Source: Paenibacillus massiliensis 2301065 = DSM 16942
Lineage (GTDB): Bacteria; Bacillota; Bacilli; Paenibacillales; Paenibacillaceae
Assembly: GCF_000377505.1 (NCBI RefSeq)
Contig: NZ_KB898202.1
Span: 27,901 to 91,900, forward strand
Reading direction: 5' to 3'
Length of the DNA: 64,000 bases
Position numbers and translations under genes: made by a program. The notes beneath the pieces were generated by a model that had not been told where the DNA came from, made no database searches, and saw nothing but the letters and a program-made list of their open reading frames with translations. Shown piece after piece: positions 22,419-31,225 of this stretch (position 1 is its first letter; each line of letters opens with the position of its first letter).

Positions 22419-24197
22419 ATGAATAGGAGTCATCAATGCGGCACCCTGACAACAGCGCATATTGGAGAGACAGTAACCTTGAACGGCTGGGTACAGACCC
22501 GGCGTGACCTGGGTGGCGTGTTGTTCATCGATCTCCGCGACCGCAGCGGAATCGTTCAAGTTGTATTTAATCCAGCATTTTCTGGTGATGCTCTGGGCAT
22601 TGCTGACCGTGTGCGCAGTGAATACGTCATTGCTGTCAAAGGTACAGTGGTGAAGCGTGACGCAGAGACGATTAACCCGAATCTGGCGACAGGGGAAATT
22701 GAAGTACAGATTACCGAGATCGAGGTATTGAATGCAGCTAAGACTCCTCCGTTCTTCATCGAAGATGGTGTAGAGGTGGATGAGTCCCTGCGTCTCAAAT
22801 ACCGCTATCTGGATCTGCGTCGTCCGGAAATGTATAACACACTCAAGCTGCGTTCCAAGGCTGCGAAGATCTTCCGCGACTTTCTGGATGGAGAAGATTT
22901 CATTGAGGTAGAGACACCAATCCTGACAAAGAGCTCGCCAGAGGGTGCGCGTGACTATCTGGTGCCAAGCCGTGTACATGAGGGTGAATTCTTCGCTCTG
23001 CCACAATCGCCGCAAATCTACAAGCAGCTGCTGATGGTAGGTGGCCTTGAGCGTTACTATCAGATTGCTCGCTGCTTCCGTGACGAGGACCTTCGTGCGG
23101 ATCGTCAGCCAGAGTTCACTCAAGTCGATATTGAGACATCCTTCCTTCAGCAGGATGACCTCATGGGCATGATGGAACAATTGATGGCCAGATTGCTCCG
23201 CGAGACGGTCGGTGTAGAATTGGAGTTGCCATTCCAACGCATTACTTATGCGGATGCCATGGGCAAATACGGCTCAGATAAGCCGGATCTGCGCTTTGGT
23301 ATGGAATTAATCGAGATGAACGATATTGTAGCGACTAGCGGTGTGAAGGTGTTCGCTTCGGTCATTGAGAAGGGTGGAGAAGTGAAGGTCCTGAATGCGA
23401 AGGGCTGCGGAACATGGACACGTAAAGAGATTGACGATCTTGGACCATATGCTGCACGCTATGGTGCGAAGGGCCTGGCGTGGATTCAAGTCAAGGACGG
23501 CGAATTCAAGGGGCCAATCGTGAAGTTCTTTACGCCGGAAGAGATCGAAGCTGTCAAAGAGCGCACGGGAGCCGAAGAAGGCGACTTGCTGCTGTTCTCT
23601 GCAGACACGAAGAAGGTCGTAGCGGATGTACTCGGTGCCTTGCGTCTGAAGATTGGGCGCCAATTGGGGCTGATCGATGACAGCAAATTCAAATTCGTGT
23701 GGGTGGTAGACTTCCCGCTGCTCGGTTATGATGAGGATCAAAAACGTTATGTAGCAGAGCATCATCCGTTCACTCGTCCGAAGGATGAGGATCTGGCCCT
23801 GTTCGATACTGACCCGGGACAAATCCGTGCCCAAGCCTATGACATCGTCCTGAACGGCTACGAAGTCGGTGGCGGCTCCATGCGGATCTTCAAGCGTGAC
23901 GTGCAGGAGAAAATGTTCAACGCAATCGGTCTGTCTCCAGAGGAAGCCAACGATAAATTCGGCTATCTGCTTGATGCCTTCGAGTACGGAACGCCTCCTC
24001 ATGGTGGTATCGCCTTTGGCTTCGACCGTCTGGTGATGCTGCTCACGGGCCGCACGAACCTGAGAGAGACAATTGCCTTCCCGAAAACGGCGAGCGCTAC
24101 GGATCTGCTCATGAACGCACCGTCTGAGGTGGACCATTCGCAGCTGGAGCAGTTGCATATTCGTCTCGCACCGAAGCCTGCTGCAAGCAAGGCTTAA
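22419..24197 (+). CDS. aspS: Aspartyl-tRNA synthetase
   Basis: Class II synthetase of bacterial type, 592 aa. N-terminal OB-fold anticodon domain (GETVTLNGWVQTRRDLGG); motif 2 RCFRDEDLRADRQPEFTQ; the long bacterial GAD insertion (about 290-420); motif 3 GIAFGFDRLVMLL with the catalytic Arg. The ATG at 22419 lies 8 bases after AAAGGAG; an ATG at 22413 is too close to the SD. Ends 34 bases before tcdA. Confidence 0.97.
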   Translation: MNRSHQCGTLTTAHIGETVTLNGWVQTRRDLGGVLFIDLRDRSGIVQVVFNPAFSGDALGIADRVRSEYVIAVKGTVVKRDAETINPNLATGEIEVQITEIEVLNAAKTPPFFIEDGVEVDESLRLKYRYLDLRRPEMYNTLKLRSKAAKIFRDFLDGEDFIEVETPILTKSSPEGARDYLVPSRVHEGEFFALPQSPQIYKQLLMVGGLERYYQIARCFRDEDLRADRQPEFTQVDIETSFLQQDDLMGMMEQLMARLLRETVGVELELPFQRITYADAMGKYGSDKPDLRFGMELIEMNDIVATSGVKVFASVIEKGGEVKVLNAKGCGTWTRKEIDDLGPYAARYGAKGLAWIQVKDGEFKGPIVKFFTPEEIEAVKERTGAEEGDLLLFSADTKKVVADVLGALRLKIGRQLGLIDDSKFKFVWVVDFPLLGYDEDQKRYVAEHHPFTRPKDEDLALFDTDPGQIRAQAYDIVLNGYEVGGGSMRIFKRDVQEKMFNAIGLSPEEANDKFGYLLDAFEYGTPPHGGIAFGFDRLVMLLTGRTNLRETIAFPKTASATDLLMNAPSEVDHSQLEQLHIRLAPKPAASKA

Positions 24198-24231
24198 TAT
24201 TACAGCATGACAAAGGAGGTCATCGACGGGT

Positions 24232-24969
24232 ATGCTGAATCAGTTCTCCCGTACTGAGCTGGCCATTGGCTCCGAAGGACTTGAGAAGTTAAAAAATAGC
24301 ACAGTCGCTGTGCTTGGTATAGGTGGTGTAGGATCGATTGCGGTAGAGGCTCTAGCTCGCAGCGGAGTTGGCCGGATTATCCTGATCGACAAGGATGTCG
24401 TGGACATCACTAACATTAATCGTCAGATCCACGCGCTTACCAGCACGATTGGACAGAAGAAGGCCGATCTGATGGTAGATCGTGTGAAGCTGATTAACCC
24501 CGAATGCGAAGCCATAGCTCTTAACATGTTCTATACAGAAGAGACCTATGAGGAGCTGTTCAAATTCGAGCTGGATTACGTCATTGATGCCTCAGACACG
24601 ATCTCTTACAAGATCCATCTGATCAAGCAGTGTCTGGAGCGCAAGGTTCCCATCATTTCAAGCATGGGTGCGGCGAACCGGATGGACCCGACCAAGTTCC
24701 AGGTAGCGGACATTTCCAAAACCTCGATGGACCCAATGGCACGTGTCATTCGGACGAAGCTGCGCAAGGAAGGCATCAAGAAAGGCGTTCAGGTGGTCTT
24801 TTCCACGGAGGAGCCGATCAAGCCGCGTGAGGACATCACGAAGAAGATCGTGCCGGAGAATGCTCCAGCGATCCGTAAAGCCAAGCAGCCTCCTGCAAGC
24901 AATGCATTCGTACCGCCTGTGGCTGGTTTGATCATGGTCAGTGTCGCGGTGAAGGAACTGCTTGCATAG
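24232..24969 (+). CDS. tcdA: tRNA threonylcarbamoyladenosine dehydratase
   Basis: E1-like (ThiF/HesA) enzyme, 245 aa, that converts t6A37 of tRNA to the cyclic ct6A form with ATP. N-terminal adenylation fold AVLGIGGVGSIAVEALARSG with the GxGGxGS loop (about 29-34), DKDVVDITNINRQ, SMGAANRMDP and a C-terminal segment VPPVAGLIMVSVAVKELL; the pattern matches YrvM/CsdL. SD AAAGGAGG about 12 bases before the ATG. The aspS-tcdA (aspS-yrvM) order is conserved in Bacillota. Confidence 0.95.
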   Translation: MLNQFSRTELAIGSEGLEKLKNSTVAVLGIGGVGSIAVEALARSGVGRIILIDKDVVDITNINRQIHALTSTIGQKKADLMVDRVKLINPECEAIALNMFYTEETYEELFKFELDYVIDASDTISYKIHLIKQCLERKVPIISSMGAANRMDPTKFQVADISKTSMDPMARVIRTKLRKEGIKKGVQVVFSTEEPIKPREDITKKIVPENAPAIRKAKQPPASNAFVPPVAGLIMVSVAVKELLA

Positions 24970-25002
24970 AGCTTCTTTCATAACTTGTGGCTAAAATGAG
25001 GG

Positions 25003-25129
25003 GGACGTTGCCTTCCTTATGGTTAAGCGTGCAAGACTCCATTACCATACTCAACGTCAATGCCTGGTTGCACCTGTGCACGGGCCTGTCCGTAGATAGC
25101 ATCTTCATTGCTGTCTGCGGGCTTTTTTT
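25003..25129 (+). ncRNA. Structured RNA with terminator downstream of tcdA (possibly 6S-like)
   Basis: Nested inverted repeats: GACGTTG (from about 25008) with CAACGTC (about 25055), and inside them TATGGT with ACCATA. Then comes a strong terminator: CCGTAGATAGCA (25090-25101) pairs with TGCTGTCTGCGG (25109-25120), followed by GC and seven T. No ORF. The B. subtilis 6S-1 RNA lies beside the aspS-yrvM pair, so synteny makes a 6S-like RNA possible, but the classical central bubble was not demonstrated. It could instead be the structured 3' end of the tcdA transcript. Confidence 0.45.
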
Positions 25130-25206
25130 ATGTGGCGTGCCCAGCTAAGCATTGCAACTTCTAGTTGGTGGAGAGTCAAGTTGTGGGGCAAGCGTGTCAA
25201 ATGAGT

Positions 25207-25236
25207 AACAACCACTTCGGAAGGGAAGTGGTTGTT
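25207..25236. terminator. Perfect 12-bp hairpin between convergent genes
   Basis: AACAACCACTTC (25207-25218) and GAAGTGGTTGTT (25225-25236) are exact reverse complements with a 6-base loop, between the tcdA unit and the minus-strand gene ending at 25280. T tracts are weak on both sides, so a bidirectional terminator is likely but not certain. Confidence 0.55.
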
Positions 25237-25279
25237 AGTGTTTGTTGGCAATGGATATTCGCTTTATGGGGTAAGCATG

Positions 25280-26683
25280 TTATTCCTGAATAGAGGTGAC
25301 GATGCCATCATCCAAGTAAATGAAACGGTAGCCAGAGTAATTCGAATAAACCCATTGCTCGCTCACACCGAAGCTAGTCGTCGTCCTATTGATGTCTGAA
25401 GGCTCTCCCCAACTGGATTCTCGTACTTCCGAAGCGGTCATGCCAATGGCAGGATTCCGCAATATCTTGGCGGTGGGAAGCGTGGTTGAGGAACTTAATT
25501 TATTAAAAACGGTTAAGTCTGTCTCTCCTTCAAACGTTCTATATTCATGCAAACTCCCATTTTTAATGACAAATGTCGAGGCAGCATTATTTTTTACAGT
25601 ATTCCCCTCAATGATAACCTTCCAATCATACACATGTTGCTTGTACGTACCTGGCCAGGTGATAGTATATATAGTTAATCCTGAGAATATCACTTGTTGG
25701 CCTGAGCCATATTGCCATGTACCTTGGAAAGGCTCTAATAGTCCGATCTCCTTTAAATATTTCTTCGTATCCTTGTAATTGTCATCTCCGATGCTAGTCA
25801 ACCTAGCTTTGGCTTCGGTCAGGTCCCCTTCTTTGAAAAGTCGGATACCTTCTAAATATTGTGCTTCATGAAGGAGTGTACCAGTGTCCCTATGCTCTTT
25901 AATTTCTTGAAGTAAGGGTAGGGCTTTTGCAGAATTATTACCCGAAATCAGATATTTTCCATGCTGATATTTAGCTTCGATGAGCTGCTGCTTACTATCT
26001 TCATAATCTCCACTTCTTTCAAATGCCTCGATTGCCTTTGCATACTCCGAGTTGTTCAGGGATACAAGCCCCTCTAGATAGTCCATTTGAAGCCTAGCTT
26101 CCGGAATATGCTTATAAAGCTCCAAATCCGTGATAATCTCCTTAACCTGCGAATAGTCTTTGTTCTTGATGAGCTGCGTTGCGTACAGATAATTGCTTTT
26201 TGCTAATAACACTGCCGAATCCTTATAGTCTCCTAAATCCTTGAACTCCTCTATGGCTTGCTCATAATTACCGCTGCTCATCAGAGATGCGGCATGCGTG
26301 TATTTTTGCTGTGAGAGGTATGACGTTACAATACCAGAGATTACGATTAGAGCAGCAGTAGCGACCAAGATCATAGCTATCAGTTTCTTTTTTGATCGAG
26401 GGGTCTTACTTGGCACAGCGTGACGATTTGTCCCCTCATTAGACTTTGCTGATTCTTTAGAAGCATTTACGGGCTTGGTATGTGTATCTGAAGGGTGGAT
26501 CAAATCCTCAGGTGTAGACTCCACCGGTATAACAGATTCAACCTTCACTACATCAGTAATACTCTCCTTTGAACTCACAGGCTCGGGAGGTGCTTTGAGC
26601 TCGGGGATTGATATTTCTGCCCCACAATGATGGCAAAAACGACTACTTTTAATGATGGTTTTTCCACAGCTATTACAGAACAT
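25280..26683 (-). CDS. Zinc-ribbon, single-pass membrane protein with TPR-like repeats
   Basis: 467 aa. N-terminal zinc ribbon MFCNSCGKTIIKSSRFCHHC (two CxxC pairs), a charged Ser/Pro-rich linker, one membrane helix (about 100-125, LIAMILVATAALIVISGIV), then helical TPR-like repeats (units such as GNYEQAIEEFKDLGDYKDS and NSEYAKAIEAFERSGDYEDS) and a C-terminal beta-rich domain. The ATG at 26683 is preceded by GGAG 6-7 bases upstream; in-frame upstream ATGs at 26695 and 26743 lack SD sites. Function unknown; similar architectures act as membrane sensors or scaffolds. AT-richer than its neighbours. Confidence 0.85.
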   Translation of the reverse strand: MFCNSCGKTIIKSSRFCHHCGAEISIPELKAPPEPVSSKESITDVVKVESVIPVESTPEDLIHPSDTHTKPVNASKESAKSNEGTNRHAVPSKTPRSKKKLIAMILVATAALIVISGIVTSYLSQQKYTHAASLMSSGNYEQAIEEFKDLGDYKDSAVLLAKSNYLYATQLIKNKDYSQVKEIITDLELYKHIPEARLQMDYLEGLVSLNNSEYAKAIEAFERSGDYEDSKQQLIEAKYQHGKYLISGNNSAKALPLLQEIKEHRDTGTLLHEAQYLEGIRLFKEGDLTEAKARLTSIGDDNYKDTKKYLKEIGLLEPFQGTWQYGSGQQVIFSGLTIYTITWPGTYKQHVYDWKVIIEGNTVKNNAASTFVIKNGSLHEYRTFEGETDLTVFNKLSSSTTLPTAKILRNPAIGMTASEVRESSWGEPSDINRTTTSFGVSEQWVYSNYSGYRFIYLDDGIVTSIQE

Positions 26684-26982
26684 AATCTTCTCCATCCTGA
26701 CTGTATGTATTAGAAAATTGTGTAATACAAAATAACAGTTCATATATCGGTCTTTTTCTTTATTATTTGAATACTACTTGGATTCGAGCGCAAATCATCC
26801 TTCTTTAGTAAATGATTGTTAAAAAAGATAGCATTACATTGCAAGCTTGTCAGCATAGAGAATACACAGAGAAGCTACTAGAGGATATTCGAACAGGCCT
26901 CCTTATGTCTAACCTCCGCATGTCCAAGCCTTATATTCTTGTGAAACCGACAGTTTAGTGCAAATTGTGATTTCTAAAAACT

Positions 26983-26998
26983 TGTGATTGTAATCACA
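26983..26998. promoter_or_regulatory. FNR/CRP-type box upstream of the DUF1858-DUF438 genes
   Basis: TGTGATTGTAATCACA is a perfect palindrome and an exact match to TGTGA-N6-TCACA, the B. subtilis Fnr/CRP-type box. If bound at the usual -41.5 position, the start site would be near 27032, where TAAGTT (27021-27026) could be the -10. Confidence 0.75.
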
Positions 26999-27127
26999 AT
27001 CGACCTGCGTTGCCATATGTTAAGTTATTAGTGAGAAATGTTCTCAATGATTTCAATCCAAGCAAGACAGTCAAAGTTAAACCCTATATCGACTGCCGTA
27101 ATACGGCAGCTAGCCAGGAGTGATGAG

Positions 27128-27355
27128 ATGGGTCGTACGTTAAGCATGAATGAGCCAATATTGCACCTTGTGGAGCGTTATCCTGAAGTGAAGGACATCA
27201 TGATGGAACTGGGCTTTCGTGATATCGCCATTCCAGGCATGCTGCAGACGGCAGGTCGTTACATGACCTTGAACAAAGGTATGAAGCTGAAAAAGATGGA
27301 TGTAGATACGGTTCGGCAAGCCTTTGCCATGCAAGGCTTTGCACTTGAAGAATAG
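27128..27355 (+). CDS. DUF1858 domain protein
   Basis: 75 aa single-domain protein (LSMNEPILHLVERYPEVKDI, then MELGFRDIAIPGM), a small helical DUF1858 unit like the N-terminal domain of ScdA/RIC iron-cluster repair proteins. The start at 27128 has AGGAG 7 bases upstream. It ends 14 bases before the DUF438 gene, so the two are co-translated and probably act together under the FNR-type box. Confidence 0.85.
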   Translation: MGRTLSMNEPILHLVERYPEVKDIMMELGFRDIAIPGMLQTAGRYMTLNKGMKLKKMDVDTVRQAFAMQGFALEE

Positions 27356-27369
27356 AGGGGCGAGCGAAG

Positions 27370-28674
27370 ATGAGTGAACTGATTAATAATCGTGAAATGA
27401 TGGGAAAAGAACGGTCGGAGCGTCAGGAGCTGCTGAAGGAGATTATCAAGGAACTGCATGCTGGTAAAAGTGTCGAGGAGGTCAAGGCTCGCTTCGAGGA
27501 GGCGGTCGGTGATGTGACGGTGGCGGAGATTTCCGAGCTGGAACACGCCTTGATGACGGAGGAGGGCATTCCTGTATCCGAGGTGCAGCGCCTATGCTCT
27601 GTGCATACAGCGATCTTCAAGGGATCGATCCAGGACATTCACCGGTCTGAGAAGCCTGAAGAGCAGCCAGGTCACCCGGTACACACCTTCAAGCTGGAAA
27701 ATCGCGAAATTGAGAAGCTGGTCAATTTCCAGATTGAGCTGCACAAGGACAAGTTCGCTAGACAGGATAGTGACGAGATCAGATACAAGCTGCTGGAGGA
27801 TCTCAATCTGCTGCTGGACATCGACAAACACTATAGCCGCAAGGAGAATCTGCTCTTCCCTTACCTGGAGCGCTACGGAATTTTTGGGCCAACAAAGGTA
27901 ATGTGGGGAATTGATGACGGCATTCGGGCGATGATCAAGGGCGCCAAAGCGATGCTGACGAACTATACGGGCAATCAACAAGAGGTAGTGGATACGCTGG
28001 AGCAAGCGATCCGTGAGGTCAACGAGATGATTTTCAAGGAGGAGAACATCTTGCTCCCGATGGCTCTCGGCAAGCTGACTGAGGATGAATGGGTCAAGAT
28101 TGCCCATGAAAGTCAGGAAATTGGATTTTGCCTGACAGCCCCAGAGCAGGAATGGGTTCCTCACAGAGCGGCGGAGCCGGAAGGGTCCCAAGCAGACTCT
28201 GACGGTACACACGCACAGACAGCTACGGAGCAAGCTGGCACAGCACAGACTGAAGGTGCGACTCCACAGGGCTTCATCCGCTTTGAGACAGGAATTTTAT
28301 CCATGCAGCAGCTGGAGCTGATCATGAATCACCTGCCAGTGGATCTAACCTTTATTGATGAGAATGATGTTGTTCGCTACTTCTCTCACGGTAAGGAACG
28401 GATCTTCGCCCGTACAAAAGCCGTAATTGGTCGTACAGTGCAAAATTGTCATCCACCACAAAGCGTACATGTCGTGGAGAAGCTGCTGGAGGACTTCAAA
28501 GCCGGGAAGAAGGATGCCGAGGATTTCTGGATTACAATGAAGGACAAATTCATCCTGATTCGCTACTTCGCTGTCCGTGATGCAGATGGTCGTTATCTGG
28601 GGACATTGGAATTTACGCAGAACGTAGCGCCAATTCGTGCCTTGGAAGGACAGAAACGAATTTTGTCCGAATAG
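27370..28674 (+). CDS. DUF438/hemerythrin-like/PAS protein
   Basis: 434 aa. N-terminal DUF438 (about 1-95), hemerythrin HHE-type helical bundle (about 115-255) with histidines and glutamates at HKDK, DKHYSRKENLLFPYLE and FKEENILLPMA that could bind a di-iron centre, then a linker rich in Ala/Thr/Gln and a C-terminal PAS-like domain (about 300-430, LTFIDENDVVRYFSHGKERIF). This architecture is typical of proteins linked to nitric oxide and low-oxygen response in Bacillota. The FNR-type box upstream fits that. Confidence 0.92.
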   Translation: MSELINNREMMGKERSERQELLKEIIKELHAGKSVEEVKARFEEAVGDVTVAEISELEHALMTEEGIPVSEVQRLCSVHTAIFKGSIQDIHRSEKPEEQPGHPVHTFKLENREIEKLVNFQIELHKDKFARQDSDEIRYKLLEDLNLLLDIDKHYSRKENLLFPYLERYGIFGPTKVMWGIDDGIRAMIKGAKAMLTNYTGNQQEVVDTLEQAIREVNEMIFKEENILLPMALGKLTEDEWVKIAHESQEIGFCLTAPEQEWVPHRAAEPEGSQADSDGTHAQTATEQAGTAQTEGATPQGFIRFETGILSMQQLELIMNHLPVDLTFIDENDVVRYFSHGKERIFARTKAVIGRTVQNCHPPQSVHVVEKLLEDFKAGKKDAEDFWITMKDKFILIRYFAVRDADGRYLGTLEFTQNVAPIRALEGQKRILSE

Positions 28675-28716
28675 TATTGTTTAAATCATATTGTCTAAAT
28701 CGTATTGTCTGAATAG
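28661..28716. repeat. Four 14-bp tandem repeats across the DUF438 stop codon
   Basis: Units TTTTGTCCGAATAG, TATTGTTTAAATCA, TATTGTCTAAATCG and TATTGTCTGAATAG follow each other without gap. The first contains the stop codon TAG (28672-28674), so the array may have grown from the gene end by duplication. Confidence 0.8.
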
Positions 28717-28810
28717 TGTGGTAATGGACAGGACATAACTGGACTAATAACAGGATACCATCCAAGCTAGCCATATCAGAAACGAACTAAATAAGAATTA
28801 AGTCCAGAAT

Positions 28811-28843
28811 AACGGAACTCTGCTCAAATGGTAGAGGTCCGTT
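28811..28843 (+). terminator. Hairpin between the DUF438 gene and the purine permease
   Basis: AACGGA-ACTCT (28811-28821) pairs with AGAGG-TCCGTT (28833-28843), followed by GTTTTG. It is likely the terminator of the DUF438 unit. No purine riboswitch consensus was found in the rest of this gap. Confidence 0.55.
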
Positions 28844-28941
28844 GTTTTGTGATTCTGGAATGATTGGATTCAGGCGGAGGTCGGGCGTGGTGTGGTCTTT
28901 GGAGGGGGCATGAAAAGGGATCTGAAACTATTGTGAAAGCC

Positions 28942-28970
28942 TTGTGAAAGGTGCGAAAGGAGTGTATGAT
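28942..28970 (+). promoter_or_regulatory. Sigma-A-type promoter of the purine permease
   Basis: TTGTGA (28942-28947), 17-base spacer, TATGAT (28965-28970). An extra TTGTGAAAG copy lies 11 bases upstream. Confidence 0.5.
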
Positions 28971-29029
28971 GGGTAATGTTTGCTTTTTATCATGACATCT
29001 TATGTTAACGATTTGGAGGCTGCACGTTT

Positions 29030-30328
29030 ATGAACCGAGGGATGTTTTCCCGTACGCTTGGCTTCACACCCGAGCACCAATGGAAGAAGGAAATTACGGC
29101 GGGGCTGCTGTCTTACTTCTCCGTAGTCTATATTATTCTGGTCAATGCGACGATTCTGTCCGATGCGGGCATGCCCTTGCAGGGTGCTATGCTGGCGACA
29201 CTGCTTACTTCGGTGGCAGGCTGTCTGCTGATGGCCTTTGGTGGTAAATCTCCGATTATTGTGGTGCCCGGAATGGGGATCAATGCGTTCTTCACCTATA
29301 CTCTTGTCCACTCCATGAAGCTGAGCTGGCAGGAAGCGTTGACAGTCGTATCAATTACTGGTGTTCTATTCGCGATCGTGGCATTCACTTCCCTGTATCG
29401 CAAGATTAGTGAGGCGATTCCTCATAATCTCCAGCACGGTATTACCGTCGGAATTGGGTTGTTCCTGACCTTCATTGGTCTGCAAAAGAGCGGGATCGTA
29501 ATCGCTCATCAGACGACCTTTGTCGCGATTGGACATTTTAGTGATCCTGGAGTTGTTACTGCATGTGTGACGCTGATTCTGGCCTTGATTCTGTTTATTC
29601 GAAATGTACAGGGTGGGCTACTGATCAGCATGCTGGTAGGTACGGGGCTGGCGTATTTGCTGGGCGCGGTGCACCCACAGGCTGCTGTGAAGAGTGAGGA
29701 GACCGTGCGGCAATATGGTGAGCTCTTCGCGCACTTTACCATGTCTGGCTTCGTTACGATCGCGTTCTGGATCGCGGTCTTCCTGCTGCTGCTCATCGTG
29801 GTCTTTGAGAACATTGGCCTTGTTGCGGGTCAGACCGCAATGATTGGCAAGCCGGAGGCATTTAAAGGCAGTCTGCGTGCGCTGGCCATCAGTAATATTT
29901 TTGCTGGACTGTTCGGTACAAGCCCTACCGTGGCCGCGGCGGAATCCACTGCCGGGATTGCGGCAGGAGGTCGAACAGGTGTTACGCCACTCGTGACAGC
30001 GATCATGTTTGGTCTGACCTTCTTCTTCATTCCGCTGCTGACATACATTCCAGACAGCGCCATTGCTCCTGTGCTGATTATTATCGGTGGCTTGATGGTG
30101 CAAAATGTGAAGGAAATGAACTTTGCGGATTTTGCAGACGCATTTCCAGCCTTCCTGATCATGGTTATGATTCCGTTCACCTACAGCATTGTGGATGGAA
30201 TGGCATTTGGCTTCATCGCTTACCCCTTGGCGAAGCTTGCAGCGGGAAAAGGCAAAGAAGTGCCACTCGTGCTGTATGTCATTGCTATCCTGTTCCTTGC
30301 CAATTTCGTGCTGCATGCAGTAGTCTGA
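29030..30328 (+). CDS. AzgA-type NCS2 purine permease (PbuG/PbuO-like)
   Basis: 432 aa hypoxanthine/guanine/adenine permease of the AzgA branch of NCS2. N-terminus FTPEHQWKKEITAGLLSYFSVVYIILVNATILSDAGMP is diagnostic, as is PGMGINAFFTY and the later GTSPTVAAAESTAGIAAGGRTGVTPL motif. About 12-14 hydrophobic helices. SD GGAGG about 10 bases before the ATG. It has its own promoter and a terminator at 30350, so it is a single-gene unit. Which purine it prefers cannot be told. Confidence 0.93.
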   Translation: MNRGMFSRTLGFTPEHQWKKEITAGLLSYFSVVYIILVNATILSDAGMPLQGAMLATLLTSVAGCLLMAFGGKSPIIVVPGMGINAFFTYTLVHSMKLSWQEALTVVSITGVLFAIVAFTSLYRKISEAIPHNLQHGITVGIGLFLTFIGLQKSGIVIAHQTTFVAIGHFSDPGVVTACVTLILALILFIRNVQGGLLISMLVGTGLAYLLGAVHPQAAVKSEETVRQYGELFAHFTMSGFVTIAFWIAVFLLLLIVVFENIGLVAGQTAMIGKPEAFKGSLRALAISNIFAGLFGTSPTVAAAESTAGIAAGGRTGVTPLVTAIMFGLTFFFIPLLTYIPDSAIAPVLIIIGGLMVQNVKEMNFADFADAFPAFLIMVMIPFTYSIVDGMAFGFIAYPLAKLAAGKGKEVPLVLYVIAILFLANFVLHAVV

Positions 30329-30349
30329 ACGTAACTGGATAATTTAAGA

Positions 30350-30389
30350 AGTCTCTGAACCGTAGTCATATGGGTTCGGAGGCTTTTTT
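30350..30389 (+). terminator. Intrinsic terminator after the purine permease
   Basis: AGTCTCTGAACC (30350-30361) pairs with GGTTCGGAGGCT (30373-30384) with few mismatches, followed by six T. Confidence 0.8.
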
Positions 30390-30571
30390 GTATTTTCAGG
30401 TAGTCAGTGGTTTTTGTTTATAACAACTCATTAATAATATATTAAGACACAATTGATATAAGCTGTGCTAGTTATCAAGAAAGATTAAAAAAGAATTGAT
30501 ATTTATATGTTTTTGCTTTAAATTGAATAAAAACATACCGATTGAATGTTTTTTATTTTGGGAGGGATAAT

Positions 30572-31225
30572 TTGAGGAAGAAGTATACAGCAAAGGAAGC
30601 CAGAAACTTAATACTAGACACTGCTTCTGTTTTATTTATTGAGAAAGGGTATGAGCAGACTTCGATTAGTGAAATTGTTGCTGGATTGGATGGACTTACT
30701 CGCGGTGCGATTTACCATCATTTCGAATCCAAATATCAGATTATTGTAGGAATCGCAAAAAGGTTTATACCGGATCAGGATTTATTAGATGCTATTGATG
30801 AACGAGAGGATTTAAGTGGTCTAGAAAAAATTCAAAATATTTTACTTGAAGCGATGTTTAATGAGGATATTACTCAATCCACAGCAGCTTCATTAGCCTT
30901 ACTAAACGATCCCACTTTTAGCTCGATTTATAATACTCAAATATGCGAAATTATGGCTCCTAAAATAGTAAAGTACATTCATGCAGGTAATGAGGATGGC
31001 TCTATTAAGGTAGCATATCCAGAACAAATGGCTGAAATCATTATTTTATTAACAAGTACCTGGTTCATCCAAGCATTATTCCCAAATACAATGGAGACGT
31101 TTTTTGAAAAATTAAAAGCTGCTCAGTATGTATTAAAGGAAAGTGGAGTGAACGTTATAAGTGATGAAGTCTTCTCAACCATTGTCAAAGAACTAACAGG
31201 TGCTACTACAAAAAGGAGCAAGTAA
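30572..31225 (+). CDS. TetR/AcrR-family regulator
   Basis: 217 aa. N-terminal HTH: ARNLILDTASVLFIEKGYEQTSISEIV, then TRGAIYHHFESKYQII (TetR signature). C-terminal ligand domain not assignable. The TTG at 30572 is chosen because GGGAGGG lies 6-8 bases upstream; an upstream in-frame ATG lacks an SD. The gene and the next are clearly AT-richer than the flanks, suggesting acquisition. Its stop overlaps the start of the hydrolase gene (TAATG). Confidence 0.9.
   Translation: MRKKYTAKEARNLILDTASVLFIEKGYEQTSISEIVAGLDGLTRGAIYHHFESKYQIIVGIAKRFIPDQDLLDAIDEREDLSGLEKIQNILLEAMFNEDITQSTAASLALLNDPTFSSIYNTQICEIMAPKIVKYIHAGNEDGSIKVAYPEQMAEIIILLTSTWFIQALFPNTMETFFEKLKAAQYVLKESGVNVISDEVFSTIVKELTGATTKRSK

Noticed and set aside
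22383..24158. Two long minus-strand ORFs opposite aspS
   Set aside because: Shadows of the aspS frame.
28675..29029. Purine riboswitch before the purine permease
   Set aside because: The conserved loops of the G-box aptamer were not found; only a terminator-like hairpin and a promoter are visible.
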